A DNA stretch of 64,000 nt from Plasmodium relictum. Taxonomy: Eukaryota; Apicomplexa; Aconoidasida; Haemosporida; Plasmodiidae. A program made the position numbers and the translations under genes. Position 1 is the stretch's first letter. Each line of letters opens with the position of its first letter. Positions 1 through 15,400 of the stretch are shown piece by piece. The notes beneath the pieces are model-generated. The model made no database searches. It saw only the letters and a list, made by a program, of their open reading frames with translations, and was not told the origin of the DNA. Location of the stretch: positions 62,001 to 126,000 of the forward strand of contig NC_041692.1 in the NCBI RefSeq assembly GCF_900005765.1, written 5' to 3'.

Positions 1-3000
1 GTTATTAAGTTTAACAAATTATAAGTTTTACTCTCCTTAAAGTTATATGTAACAAAATTCTTAAAAATTGAAAAGAAACCATAGTTGTCAAATATTTTAA
101 AAATTTTTAAAAATAAAAGCTTCCAAGAACATATATATTTCAAATCATAAATACTATCATATGAACACAATGATTTATCATTACTGAAAATATTATATAG
201 ATTGTTTAATAAGTTTATAAGTCTTATTTTTTTCTTTTCTTTTCTTTTTTGCTTTGTTCTCAATGAATATTCTTTTATAATTTCTACACTAATTTGTGCA
301 TATTCAAATAATTCTGCATGCAGAAAAAGAACTTCAAAATTACTATTTTTATATTTTTGTAATTGCCTAAATTTTTCAAGCAAAATATTCATTCCATTAC
401 TTATGTTATCCTTAATTGCTTTGATATGCTTCTTTTTAAAATCAAACCTTAAATTATTAACGAGAAATGTATTATTTTTTTCGTTAAACTTATTTAAAAT
501 GTTATTTTCTTCATTTAAAAAAATTTCATCGTCCAAATTCATTTTTTTTACTTGATTTTTCTTGATATTTATTTCATTATTTTCTTTTTTCTCATAACTA
601 GTGTTTTCATTTATTTCCTTAACATAAGTATTTTGAGTAAATTCATTATTATCCTTTTTCAACTTATTAATTAGTCTTCCTATGTATAAATGTGCAAGGC
701 TACTTATATTATTGTTTATGTCGTCATTCATACTTTTTAAAATATTTATATCACTTATATTTTCTATGTTATTATAATCTTTATAGTTTTCATTTCTAGT
801 AGGAGAATTTTTATCTATCTCATAAATAATACTGCTACTATTAATATTATGATTTCCATTATTGTTATTATTACCAGTGTTGTGAATATTACTTTCATCA
901 GAATTTTTAATTTCTCTTGGTTTTTTAAATCTTAAATCATGCTGTTCATTATTAATATTAGTATTTCCTTGAATTTCATGATATATTTTTTTATGATAAT
1001 ATAAATTATTGTCATCATTTGTTTCTTTTTTTTTTATATTATAAATTTCTTCTTCCTTTTCATTATTTTCTGATTCATTTTTAACAGATTGTTCTTTTTT
1101 TGATGATTTCGAATATATTTCATTTTTTTTCTCATCTTTATCCTTATTTATAAATTTTATTGCATCTTCTTTGTGTATAGGTTTTAAATTATCATTTATT
1201 AAGCAATAAATATTATTTAAATTACTTAAGTAGTTGTTTTTTAATGATTCGTAGTTGCAATTAAAAAAAGAGGTATTATCTTCTTTTTTCATATTTGAAA
1301 ATAATATACAATTTTTATTTCTTAAAGGTGTAGTAGCACATTTCTTTCTTTCCTTTAAATCAACTAAATGCATATAATTTTCAATACAATATATTTTATT
1401 GAAATATTTCAAACTATTTATCCAATTATTTTTATTGATATTGATTTCTTCTTTAGTTAAATGAAATTTTTCGTAACCAACGAAATGCTTAATATAAGAA
1501 TATTCATTTTTATAATATAGATTATAATGATTAAAAAATAGAGAATTTGATAATTCATTATTTCTAACATAATGTTTTTGTAATGCATAAACATTATCAT
1601 ATTCTTTTAAATCATTGTTAATTTCAATTAAAAAATTAATAATTTGTTTATAATTATTGTAGTTGTTTTTAATGATATTTACATTGTTAATATTGTAGCA
1701 TTTCTTTATATTTAACAATAGTTTATCTTCCTTCTTATTTTCAACTTCTTCATTTTTTTCTAATTTTTTAATTTCTTTTAAGTTATAATATAATAATACT
1801 AGCAGCATATATTTGGATATTTCATATGTGTAAAAATTCTTAGCACAATAAAAAATAATTTCTCCTGGAATAAATAGAATAAGATTTAACTTAAACAAAG
1901 ATGTTAATAATGTTTCTAATACATTAATGCTAGAATCATTTGCATAAACATTATTGGAGTACATTTTATTTTCATAGATTATATTATTTATAAAAGAACT
2001 TTTTTTCTTTCGTAAATTTATACATTCGTAATTATAGGACTCTTGAATATTTATGTAATTATATAAAAATTTTACTATATAGAAATTCAATTGATTAATC
2101 TGTTCATTTGATAAACAATTAAAAAATTGCGAAAATAATGTTATCCATACATATCTACAATATTCTTTAAAAACGCTAACTAAACTTAATATAGGTTTAA
2201 ATAAATATTTGGCTTTAATTATTTTTTTTTTACATTGTTTTAAAAATTTATTTTGTTCGTTACAATATTTTGTTAAATAAAATTCCCATGAAATAAAATC
2301 ACTATTGTAATTTTCTATGTCTATCATCTTTTTTTTTTTTTTTTTACTTTTGGTATTTTTATTATTATATATTTGCGTTTTTCTATTTTTTTTTTTTTTA
2401 TTAAATCCATTAATAATTTCTCTTTTTACTCTTGTTTTACACAAAAATGGAATTAAAGATTGTGTTCTATTTTTTAAACAAGCGTAAGTATCAACATTTT
2501 GTTTAAAAAAGGAAAATAAAATATTTAAGAAAAGTGATATAAAATATTTATCAATAATATACTTAAAATAATCATTATTAAATAAGAAACAAATAGACTG
2601 AAAAATATCTTTACTTAAAAAATATTTTTGAAAAATATGTATGCATGTGTATTTAATTTTTGGAAAAAAAGAAAATGTTCCTCTCAAAATATTTGGTAAT
2701 AAAATATTTAAGAACTTATTTTTTATATCAATAAAATGGTAATTTTTAGTATATTTCTCTTTTTCTTCTTTAATAAAATATAATAATATATCATAATATT
2801 TTACATAGCACGAAAAATCATCAGAATAATCAAATACTATCAAATCTTTAATGATATCAGCTTTTTCTTCGGAAGATAAATTTATATTTTTATTCTCATT
2901 TTTTTTATATAATTCTTTTAATTTTTTCTTTTTTTTATATAAAAATATATCTCTGCATAAAATCTCTTCAATTATATTTTCTTTAAACATATAATCATAA

Positions 3001-6000
3001 AATTTGTTTTTTTTTTTATTACATTTTTTTCTTATTTTTTCTTTCGATATTCTGTAATCATTACTACTCTTCTTTTGTAAGTGGTTATTTTTATTGTTTT
3101 CATTAAAAATTTTACCTTTTTTATTCAAAGGTATTTTTATATTATCCTTTTCTGTTAAACTTTTAATATTTTCCTTTTTACAAATATTTTTATCATTTGT
3201 CAAATTTTCATCTTTATTTCTACTTAATTGTGTGTCTAATTCTTTTTTTCCTTTCTCAATATTATTTTTTTTAAGTATTTTATTTCTCAGTTTATTTTTT
3301 CTCCTATTTTCATATAATACTCTATCCTTGGAAAAGAAATATCTACTTATGATTTTATAATTGTATGTATAATGCACACTTTTATTATAGAAATTATTTA
3401 TATATTTTATATAATCTTTTATCTCAAATTTTTTGTTTTCGTCATTTAATTTACTCATTATCTTTGTTATTTTATTTTTTGATCTTAATTTATACATTTT
3501 ATCATCTTCACCAAATGATGATGAAAAAGATAAATCGTCAGAGGTTACATTAGATGGATATGAGTAAGCACATTTATTAATGGATGAATTTTCTGTTAAA
3601 ATATATTCAAAAATATATAGTATAAATAAATCAAAATTATAATAATTTTTATGCTCTGTACGTAGAAAAAATTTTAATATACAAAAAAAATTGAATAAAT
3701 CTTTCTTTTCCATTAAATATAAATTTATACACATTAAAAATATTAATCTTTTTAAGTTTATCATTTTTTTTTTTTTTTTGAAACAATAAATTCCTATAAA
3801 TTTTAGTTTTTCTAAGTATTTTAGTAAAAAAAATTTAATTAATTCTTCATAATAACTTGTATTATTATGAAGCTGACAAAAAAATTCAAAAATATTTATG
3901 CTAGTTTCTAACTTTACATTAAAATATAATTTCTTAGTATAATGAATCTTATGATTCTTCTTATATTCTTTCATTCCTTTAAGAGCTAAGCCAATTAGCA
4001 TTTCATGTAAGAATTCTATTTTTTTATATTTATCTTTTTTTTCAAAATTATTATCAAATATAAAATAGGAAAAATTTATTTTTTCATTTTCTTTACTATT
4101 TTCTTTTTTATTTAATATGCTAAAATTAGAAAAAAATAAATTATGCGATAAAATTATATGATTTATTAAAGTAAAGACTGAACGTTGTATCTTATTATTA
4201 TCAAAATTTATTAGGAGAAAAAATATGCAACTTAAAATGTGTAAATTTTTATAGATATTCTTCTTATTTACATATTTTAGTAATACTTTTAATATCATAT
4301 ATATTGTTTTAATGATACTTTTATTATAATCCTTATCCATCAATCTACAAGCATTTTCTATATTATTTACTTTATTTTTACACACAATTTCATGTACATC
4401 TTTCTCAATAGCAATACTTTTATCTGATAAGTTGCTAATACCAGCACATTTGTTTTTACTATCAACTATTGTTAAATTCTTATTTATATTATCTTTATTA
4501 AAAATTATATTTTGTTCTTTATTTAAATCATTTTTTATATCATTATCAGTGCAATTTTTTTCATTAGAAATTCTTAACTCATTTTTTTTTTTTAAAAATG
4601 AATTAAAACCATTATGTGAAATATAACTTTGAATCGTAACATTCTTAATATTTTGATTGTTCGAAATTGTATTTATATATGCATTAAAACTGTTTTCTAA
4701 TTTGGCATCATCACTACATTCAATAATAAATTGTGTTTTTTGTTCATTAGATGTATTATAATTTTCCGTAACTGCTTCAATATTTTTATTTTCTTTTATC
4801 TTATATTTAAATGATTCTATATTTAAATAAAGATTTTTTAAAATATTATTATCTATCTTTTTTTTATTAACTTTTTTTTTTTTTTTTTTTTTTTTGTTAT
4901 TACAATCTATCGAATAACAATAAATCAATGATCTATACATATCTAAATACTTAATTTTGATGTTATTCTTAATTCTTAAAATATCCTCAAGAATAACAAG
5001 AATTTTATGTGTAATATTATTTAAATATAATTTATGACTATTTTGTACTAAAGAAGAAATGATTAAATTACTTAATTCATTTAAAATATTATAATTAATA
5101 TATATATGCTTATATTTCCTAATTACATTTACTATACCTATATAAAAAACTTGACTAATATCATTATTTCTGGTTTTCAAAAAATAGTTATGAAGCTTGT
5201 TTGTCAATTGTATAAATATTTTATTTTTACTGTAGTAATTTTTTTTTTTAGAAGTGCCTTCATTACATATTTTTTTCTCTTTATCACTATAAAAAATAAC
5301 ATTTTCATTATTAGGAATTATAGCTTTTTCATTGTTTATTATACTATTACCTTTGTATTGGGATTTTTTATTATTACTACTACTAAATGAAGTGGGAATC
5401 TTATTTTCTGAACAAAGTGTATTTAATTGATTTGATTCTATTTTTTCAATATTTAATTTTTTTATAACAATTTTATTATTTTTTAATGTAAACAGATTAA
5501 ATACACAATTGCATAGTATATTGAATTTTATTAAGGAGAATACAGCCTTTAAAGAAAAAATTATGAAATGTTTTTTTTTCTTATTTATATATGCACTATT
5601 TAAAAAATTTTTTAAAATTTTAAAAATATGTGCTATTATATATGGGTATATATTAAAAAAATTATATTTATATTTTAGTACAATTTCTAATATATGTATT
5701 TTATTAAATGGATTTTCATCTTTTTTAAAATAATTTAAAATAATAGCTTTATAATCAAGAAAATTATAATTTTGAATACCATTCTTTTTATGAAAATAGT
5801 TGAAATTTCGTATATTATCTAAATAATTCATCAAATTATTGTTATAGCAATGCAGCATATTTTTTTCGTTATCATTCACAATATCATTCCATCTAAATGT
5901 GTTAAAATAAAAATAATTCAGATAATTTTTTTTTATATACCATTGCCATTTTTTACTTTTACGTGATATTTTATTATTCTGTTTAACTCTTAAAGCAATA

Positions 6001-9000
6001 ACTTTCGTTAATTCTTCCAAATTTTTTTTTAATAAATTAACTTCTTCCTTTTTATGAGAGTATACTAAATAATGAAAAATATTTTTCAAGTCATTTATAT
6101 TATTATAAAAATGATATTTATAAATATTAATTATATTTTTAATACATAACTGATTTATATATTCAAAAGGAAAAGAAATATAATTGCTATTGATTTTTCT
6201 TAGGTATGTAAATAACATGAATTTGTTTTGTTTATTTTTCACTTTTCTTGTTATACTTATAAATAAACTACATATAATTAATTTATTTATTATTGTTTCA
6301 GTATAATTACAATTAAACTCTAATAATATCTTTAAAGAATAGATAAGGTCAAAAATATTCATAAATAAATCACGTTTATGAAAAGAAAAATCCCTGAGAT
6401 AGTTTTTTTCTTTATAAAGAGATAAATCGAATAAACAATAATCATCAGATATATTAGTAGGATTTATATTATCATTTAAACTATATATAAAACATCTATT
6501 ATATATATTCCTAACTGGCATATATGCCTTACTATTATTTTTATTTGAATAATTGTTGTTTTTCATTAAATTTATATTTCCTTCTCTTCTATTATTCATA
6601 ATAGCATTGTGTTCATTATTATTGGTAGCAGAACTTTCATAATTATTATTATTAGAGTTATTATAATTAGTACTGTTATTTATGCTGTTGTTGTTATTGT
6701 TATTGTTATTGTTATTGTTATTGTTATTGTTATTGTTATTGTTATTGTTATTGTTATTGTTATTGTTATCATTCGTATTTTCTTTTTTATAATTTGTGTA
6801 ATTAGAATTAATGTATGACTTAGAAAATAATTTCGCGTGTAAAATTATAAAAATTTTATTATTATTTAAATAAGAAATGTTATTATTTTGATATATATTT
6901 GTTATTTCATATTTATCATCTTCAAATTTAATATATTTTATATTATTTTTTTTATTAATATATTCCTTTAAAATTGGGATAATTAAAAATTTTACTGAAG
7001 TGCCATAAAATTTAAGAGATAATTTAAAATCCTTAATGATATTAAGAATAGTAAAAAATAAAAATCTTTTTTCTCTGAAAGTTAAACTTTTCATTGCGAA
7101 TTTTTTGAAAAATTTATATAAATAATTATAATCGGTTTCTTCACTTATACTTATAATAAAATTTAATATAATAAACATGTTTGTTCTAAGATAAAATAAG
7201 TGATGATTATATTTCAGATTATTAAATTTTATGTTATGTTCATTTTCGTGTTTTTTTTCTAGTTTTTTGTGTATTTTTTCATTTTTAAGAGTACTTGAGA
7301 AATTCTTTTTTAATTCTTTATTTATTCCTATATCATTATTATATCTATATTTTTGTTCATAACATAAATTATTTTTTATATACCTAAGTAAGCTTCTACT
7401 AAAATGGAAAAAAATTATAAAAATTTTAACACATTTTTTGCACTCATTCTTTTTTAAAAATAAAATAAAATCATTATTTTGCAGACATATATATTGACTA
7501 ATTAAATAACTTAAACATATATATAATATTTCTATTATACATGCTTTATTTTTTTTAATTCTTTCTTCGTAAAAATTCAGAAAAATATATGAAGGCTCAT
7601 ATTTCAATATCGCATGAATTATGTTTATAATATTTAATAAATTATTTAGAAATGTATTATTAATAAAAAATGGGATATTATTAAACTGACATACATAGAT
7701 GTTCTCATATTTTCCCATTCTGTTTGTTTTATCTAAAAAATTATTTAAATCAGTTCTAATATCTGATATACTTTTTTTTTTAAAATCATTTTCTATATTT
7801 TTATCAATAAATTCCTTGAATTTATTATATTCATATGTGGTAATTTCATTTAATTCTTCATTTTTTATATCAATAATATTAACACTAAAAATATAAAAAA
7901 GAATTATATTACAAGAAAAGTCCGATATATATCTTAAAAGGATATTAACAAGTAAATTAAATTTTTTAAAAATATATTTTCTGAATCCACTCATATGTTT
8001 TATGTTTAACAAAGATAAAAAACAAAAAAATATTTTGTTATTATTCCAATTATGTAAAAAAAATTTAAAAGAATGTTCATAATTTTTGCTACATAACAAA
8101 CTTAAGATATAAGTATAAGAATTACTTAAACATATCCTATTATTGTTAAATGTAATATAATTTTCAAGCAATTTTTTTTCTTTTAATAAATCCTTATCTT
8201 TATTTAAATTATCTATATTATTTTTCTTCCCTAAATTATCATTATTATTTACATTATTATTTTTACTTAAATTATTATATATACAAATTGAATTAGTACT
8301 TAACTTTCGTTCTAAGTTTACTTGATTTTTTTCTAAATAAGAATGATTAATAATACTATTATTATTATTATTAATATTATCTAACAGATCGTTTAATTTT
8401 TCTTTTTGACTTTCACTTTTATCATTATATATATTCAAATAATTTATAGAAAGATTACTTCTTTTTCTATTAGTTTGATACTCTTCTAATAATAAATTAG
8501 ATATTTCAAAAAATTGATCGCATGATAATTTAGGTATAACAAAAAATTTATAAAAAACTATCATTATTTGTTCTAAATATTTATAACATATTTTGTTACA
8601 TGAGGTTTTTTCATAAAATAATTTTATATATTTAATAAATGCTTCTATTAAAAAGGAAGAAAAAAGATGAGGAAATAAACAATATATTTTACTAAGACCG
8701 ATAATAAAATTTTTTTTCAAAAGGAAAGATTTATTTTTTAAAACAAATGATAGATTAAATAAAATGGATTTTAAATATGATTTTAAATCTTTTTTATTCA
8801 TTTTTGAAATGCTAATAAATGTCTTATTAAAATTCATTAATTTCATATCATTAATTTTACCAACATTTCTTGTAGTGTTTCTATTCATAGATATATTATT
8901 TCTTTTTGTATTATTATTTACAGATAATGATAATACCTTCTTTTTTTCATTTACTTCCTTAAAATTACGTATATTTTTTTTCGTTAAATCATATATATTT

Positions 9001-12000
9001 ACTTCTTTCCTTATATTCATATTTTCATTTTTTTTTGTATCTTTGTCTTGATCATTAATAAATATTATATAATATAAAGTAAGTTCTGCTTGAATACATA
9101 ATTCTTTTTCTTTTCTAAATAAAAAATTCATAAGTGTTTGAATACAACGACTATATAAAGATATATTTTTTTTATTAATTTTTACATTAATAGTAGATAA
9201 AAAATATTTATATAAAGGGTGAGTAAAGCATATTTTAAAAAAAATCATGGAATATAAAAAAAAATTAATAATAATATTCTTTTCTTTCACACTTTCTTCT
9301 GCATCTTTTTTATAGTCATAATTTGTGTATTCTCCATTTTTGTTATGATTTTTTTTTTCTATTAATGTTTCTTTATATTCATGATATATTTTTTCTTTTT
9401 CTGTATTATGTAAGTTCAAACCATTTAAATAATTTATATTTGTCTTTATGTCTCTATTATAATTGCTATATATGTTTTTTGTATTATTTTCATTAGATAA
9501 ATCTAAACCATTTATATCTATTTCTTTACTTCCGTCTTTCTGAATTAAATTATATCTTCCATCATTATTAGTTAAATCACTATTAATTAAATTATCGTTT
9601 ATATTATAATTAAATTTATATGATGTATCAATCAAACTATTTTTCAATAATTTTATTTTTTTATTCTGTTTTTTTTTTCTCAAAGAAAATTCATTGTTCG
9701 CATTTTCATTAGTATTCTTATTCATTAGACCATTTTCTAATATGTTTTCAAAATTTTTTATATTAATCGTTAAATTATTATGTTTAGTGAAATTTTTTTT
9801 ATAATTATCATTTACATCCTTATTACCATTACTTTCATTTTTATTAGTAAAATTTTCATTATTTTCTCTATTATCATTTATTAAAAATTCTTCATTTCCA
9901 CTTAATTTATTTTCATTTATATTATCATTAAATTCATTATTCTTATTTTCATTGTAACAATTTACTGTAAATTCATCACATACATTTATTTTATTGTAGT
10001 TGGTATTCCCATTATTATTTATATAATTGTTGTGATTATGTAAATTTTGATTTTCAATAGCAGATCTGTCTGATTTATTTTCAAAATGCATATAAAAAGA
10101 GGAATTTGAAAATTTGTTCATTTCTTCATCCTCACTAAAATTAATTAGATTCATTTCACTATTTTTGTTATTCTTATATGTGCTATGTTTGTCATGTGCA
10201 CATTCGTTTTGATTAGTTAATAAATTGTTTATATTATTAGAAAATATTTTTTTATTATAATCTTCATTTATAAATCTCTTCATTTCTTCTGTTTCAGTAA
10301 AATTATTACCATTCATTATAGAATAGTAGTCACATTTTTTTTTTAAAATTTTTTGATATAAATTAAGTAAATCTTTATTTTTTTGTTCATTCAAGCAATC
10401 ATTAAGAACACATTCATTATTATTTATATCCGATATTTTGTCATAATAAAAAATTTTTTCTTTCATGTTTTCATTATCAAACAATTTTAAATTGTCATTT
10501 AAATTACTTGTATTATCATTTTTTATTTCATATGGCATTTTTTCTAAAAAAAAATTTCCTCTCTTATAAATGAAATTAAAATTTTTTTTTTTATATAAAT
10601 TAACTGAAGTGTTGTTTAAATTATCATTCAAAATACAATCAACAAATTTATTTTCCTTATTTTTTTTATCTAAATTTTCAATAATATTTATTATGGTATT
10701 AATTAAATTAGCAATCATAGTAGTATCAAATTTAATATAAGGATTCTGTGATAAAAAAAAGCATAAAAAATCTAAATAGGAAATTTTAAGTTTAAAAGAA
10801 AAAGACATAAAATTAGATATCGAAAAATATTTAAACAATAAACTTAGTAAACATGTTTCATTTTTGTGTGAATATTTATACATTAATAAATCTTTTATAT
10901 TAGTTCTTAAAACTTTTGCTAGTATTATAAATGACTTTTTTATAAAAAGTCTATTATGCTCTTCTTCGTTATTTAAATTATGAATATATATTTTTAAAAT
11001 GTTAAATAATATTCTATTCATTTTTAATATATCTTTTGTTTTTCTTTTATTTTTTTCCTTTAATGTTAATATATTCCATGTATATATTTCATCCTTATTA
11101 TACCAAAAGCATTTATCTTTTATAAATCTTTTATCCTTTATATTATTATATTTATTTTCATTGGATTCACTATTATATTTTTCCTTTTCACTGTTACTAA
11201 AAAAATTTCTTATTTTTTCTATATCATGCTTCAACTTTCTAATTCTATTATTTTTAGTATATTTCAATATTTTTAAAGTATTTCTATCCGTTATATTATC
11301 CACTTTATCATAATTTATTTCACCTTTATGAGTTTTTTTTAATGAATCAATCTCATTTAAAATATATGGATTTATTTCTCCTACATATCCAATAAATAAT
11401 GATGAAATACTTAAAGAAAAACATTCTTCAACTAATAATTGTATAATTCTGAAATATTTCAATTTTGATTTTTTAAAGCAAGTTAGTAATGTGTAAATAA
11501 TTCGGTATATGTTAAATTTTACCCAATATGGATGCAAAATTCTGATTACTTTTATAAATAACAATAAACCAAATATTTTCTTTTTTATTTTATAATCATT
11601 ACATATGTTACATATACAAGTGCATAGATTTGAAAAAAAGAAAGATTTCATACATTTCTGAATTTTTAATGGTTGTACTTTTAAAATAGTTTTTAAAATT
11701 TTTTGCATAAAATTCAAACCTTGTACACTAATTTGAATAAAGTGTGGATGAAAATCTATTAAATTACAAAAAGTAAATATGAATAAAGATACATCTATTT
11801 CATTATTATGATTTTTTATATAAATAAAATTTTCATTTTTAGTTGGAATAAATCTGTTAGACAATATCAAAGACATTCTTCTAATAATATTTTTAACTAG
11901 TTCTCTTAATTTTTCTTTCCATATGCTAACTTTACATATACTTTTACTTTTGTTCATATTTGTTCTTTCTATTATATTATTTTTTCTTTTTTTCTTTTTG

Positions 12001-12367
12001 CTCTCTTGATTTATTTCAACTAGCATAATTAAAAAACAGAACATCAGCTTTTTTAAAAATCTATTGTGATAATCTTTATAAATAAAGGAATATTTATATA
12101 AATATTTATTGCAAGAACACGTTTCAAAAGTATATTTTTTTTCCTTCTTTGTAAAATTATCGTGTTTTTTTTCTTTAAATATATTTTCATAATATTTAGA
12201 TATATATGTATTTTCATTATATTCTTCAAATGTGTTTTTAAATTGAGTATTTTCCGTATGCCTGATATTTTTTTCATTTCCTAATTTCACTTTTTCAAGA
12301 TTATTGTTTATTTCTTTATGTTTAACCTCATTATTATTACTATTATTATTATTATTGTTGTTGTTAT

Positions 12368-12400
<33 letters not shown>

Positions 12401-15400
12401 TATTATTATTACTATTATTATTATTGTTACTGTTACTATAAATTCTAAAATCTTTATTCATGGAAGCAACCTTAATCATATATATATAAAATTCTGATAT
12501 ACAATTTGAATGGTTGAAAATAAAAACAAATATAGTAATTATTATCCTATAACAATTAATTCTTTGGTTTTTGTTAATACAATTAAAGCACAAGTCGCTT
12601 TTATCAAAATAATTTGTTTCATTATTTTTAATAAATTTATTAAATTCACTAAAATAATTTTTCTCCGTTAAATAAACTTTTTTTTTTTTGTAAAATATGT
12701 TACTATTTTTTTCTTTACAATTATGATAATTATAACTTTTTGTTGTAATGCTATTAATGCCATTTATTTCATTATTTATTACATGTGCATTTCTAAAATT
12801 TTTAGAACAATCTTCTTTAAAATTTTTTACATTCTCTAAATGAAAAGAACTGCTATCGCACATAGGATTAGTATCTTTCTCATTCAAAACATTATTCACT
12901 TTAATTTTTTTATTTTTTTTTTCTTCATTTTTGTCAATTTTTCTTTTCTTAAGAATACTTAACTCATTAAAACTAAAAATTTGAAAGTTCTGTTTTTCTT
13001 CCTTTTTCTTTATTGGAATTTCTTTTTTAATAAAAAACTTTTTTCTTAAATTTTTTATTGTTATATTTTTATGATAATACAAATATTTAGATTTATTATA
13101 CTTTATAGTATTTTTTAAAATTTTATAACAATAATTTAATGTTTCTTCTATATCAATATGGTGTATTATATTGTCAAACTTATCATTGCTAATAGAATCA
13201 TTCACAATCAAACTGTCAAAAAGAAAATTATCTGAGTTACAATCGAAATGTTCATATTCTTCATCATTATTGGATATATTCTTATTTTTTAAATTATTAA
13301 TTTTTTTTTTTTCGTATATTTCATTTTTTTTTATATCTATATTATTATTCTTTTGTTCTTTATATTTATCTTCTTTTATAATTGTATTATAATTTATATT
13401 TTTATTATTTTCTAGATTTTTAGTTTTGTTATTTTCCTTTTGTTCTAGCTCATTATCAGTGTTTTTCAACTTCCTTTTATTGATTTTTTTTTTCTCGTTA
13501 GTTATTGTTTCGTTATCTTCATTTTTTAGTTGCGTATCATAATTATTTTGCTCAGAATGATCATACACTTTTTTTTCATTTTCATTTTCACTTTCAATTT
13601 CATAATAATTTTTCATTTCTTTGTTATTGTTGTTATTACTGACACAAGAAAAAGAATTCTTTTTTTTTCTTAGGTTCACCTTTACTTTTGCTTTCTGATC
13701 TTCCTTATTTAAAAGAAATGTATTTTCCTGTATAACATCTTCTTTTTCATTTTTATTAATATTTTCTGCTTGTTCATTATGAGTGTGTATGTTTTTTATA
13801 CATTCCCTTTTTTTACTTCCTTTTATTTCTTTTTTTAAAAAAAATCCTATTTTAAAACAAGGAAATAAACTTTTTTTATTAGTCATATAGCAGTACTGAT
13901 TCTTAAATATTTCATTTTCTCCAATAAATTTGCTATAAATTTTTAAAATTGTATATAAATTTTTAACATACATTTTCTTTAAATATTTATTCACTCCTAC
14001 TTCTGACTTGAATACGTTGCATTTTAAATCATTCTTGGAAAGAAAAAAATTATTAAAAGAACTCGTAAAAATATGGTTTGAATAATATTTTTGTTCGTAA
14101 ATATTGTTAAAATTAAATTGAAAGGATATTTTCTTATTTAATAATTTTGTTAAATTTTTAAAAATATGTGATTTTGTTGGGTTATTATTTTTATAAAAAA
14201 AGGAAGAAGAAATAATATCCTTTATATAATTTTTATTAGAATTATTCATATTTTTTTCTATTGCTTTTAAAGCGATTTCAATCCTACTTATATCTTTTGA
14301 ATTTAAACAAATTAATAATGATTTCATATAAATATGAAAATATTTATTCATGAAATAATTAATTGGTAATATTAAACATAATTCACAAAATTGTATTTTA
14401 AATAATTTTGGAAATTGAAAATAAACATTTTCAAACAAATTTAGAAAATATTCAATTGTATCATTTTTATATTTTTCATATTCATAATACTTTTTATTAT
14501 TATTTAAATAATTAGGTATAACGTCTTTAAATATATAAAAATTACTATTGTCTTTTGTTTGTATTATATCTTTTATTTCACATAAATTATTTGAACTCCT
14601 TTTATAATTATCAAATGTACCAATGTTATTATAATTATTATTACATTCTTTATAAAAATTATTATCACTGTTATTATTTTCATTATTATTCTCGTTATTA
14701 TCCTTATTATTTAATTTTTGTTGTAAAGAATTTATGATTACATTGTTGTTTTCATTTAAATTCAAATTTTCCTCATTTTGAACATTATAATTTTCTTTTA
14801 TTTTGCTTAAATAATTTTCTATTGAAAAATTATCTTTTAATTTATCACCATCTGCTTTTTTTATATAATCTAAATTATTATTTTGTGAAAATTTATCTAA
14901 TGCAAAATTTATATCGTTTTTATTTTCGTTAATTTTTTTTAATTCATTCGTAGAATTCATATAACAAATAGTTTCAAGTATTGATTTTAGTATATCAATA
15001 AGGTAAATAGATTTGTTATCATTTAAAATGATATCGAAGAATATTTTAAATATGATTTTTAATTCTTTCAAAAAATGAAGGTGATCATTAGAGTAGTATT
15101 TTATTACTTTCAAAATAAAATATATAACTTTAATTATTATTTCTTTATAAGACAGATAATAGTTAAAAGTATTATTTATTGAAAGAGAATTATAACCAAT
15201 TATATAGTCATATGTATTAATATAATTATCATACTCTAAATAATTTTTTTTTTTTTTTTTTCTCCTCAATTTTTTAACTTGAATATTATCAAGAAAAATA
15301 CTCTCTTTCTTTATATAATTTTTTGAAATAAATTCATTTTTTTTGATATTATTTTTCAGAGCATATTTGTCAAATAAAAAAATGTTATCATTTTCTTCTG

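Noticed and set aside
6609-6818. Plus-strand frame encoding long Val-Ile alternation
   Set aside because: It is the reverse complement of the poly-Asn codons of the TRRAP-like gene and has no independent support.
12053-12277. Minus-strand 74-residue frame inside the TRRAP-like gene
   Set aside because: It lies in a different frame from the continuous long coding frame and is Lys/Ile-rich chance sequence.
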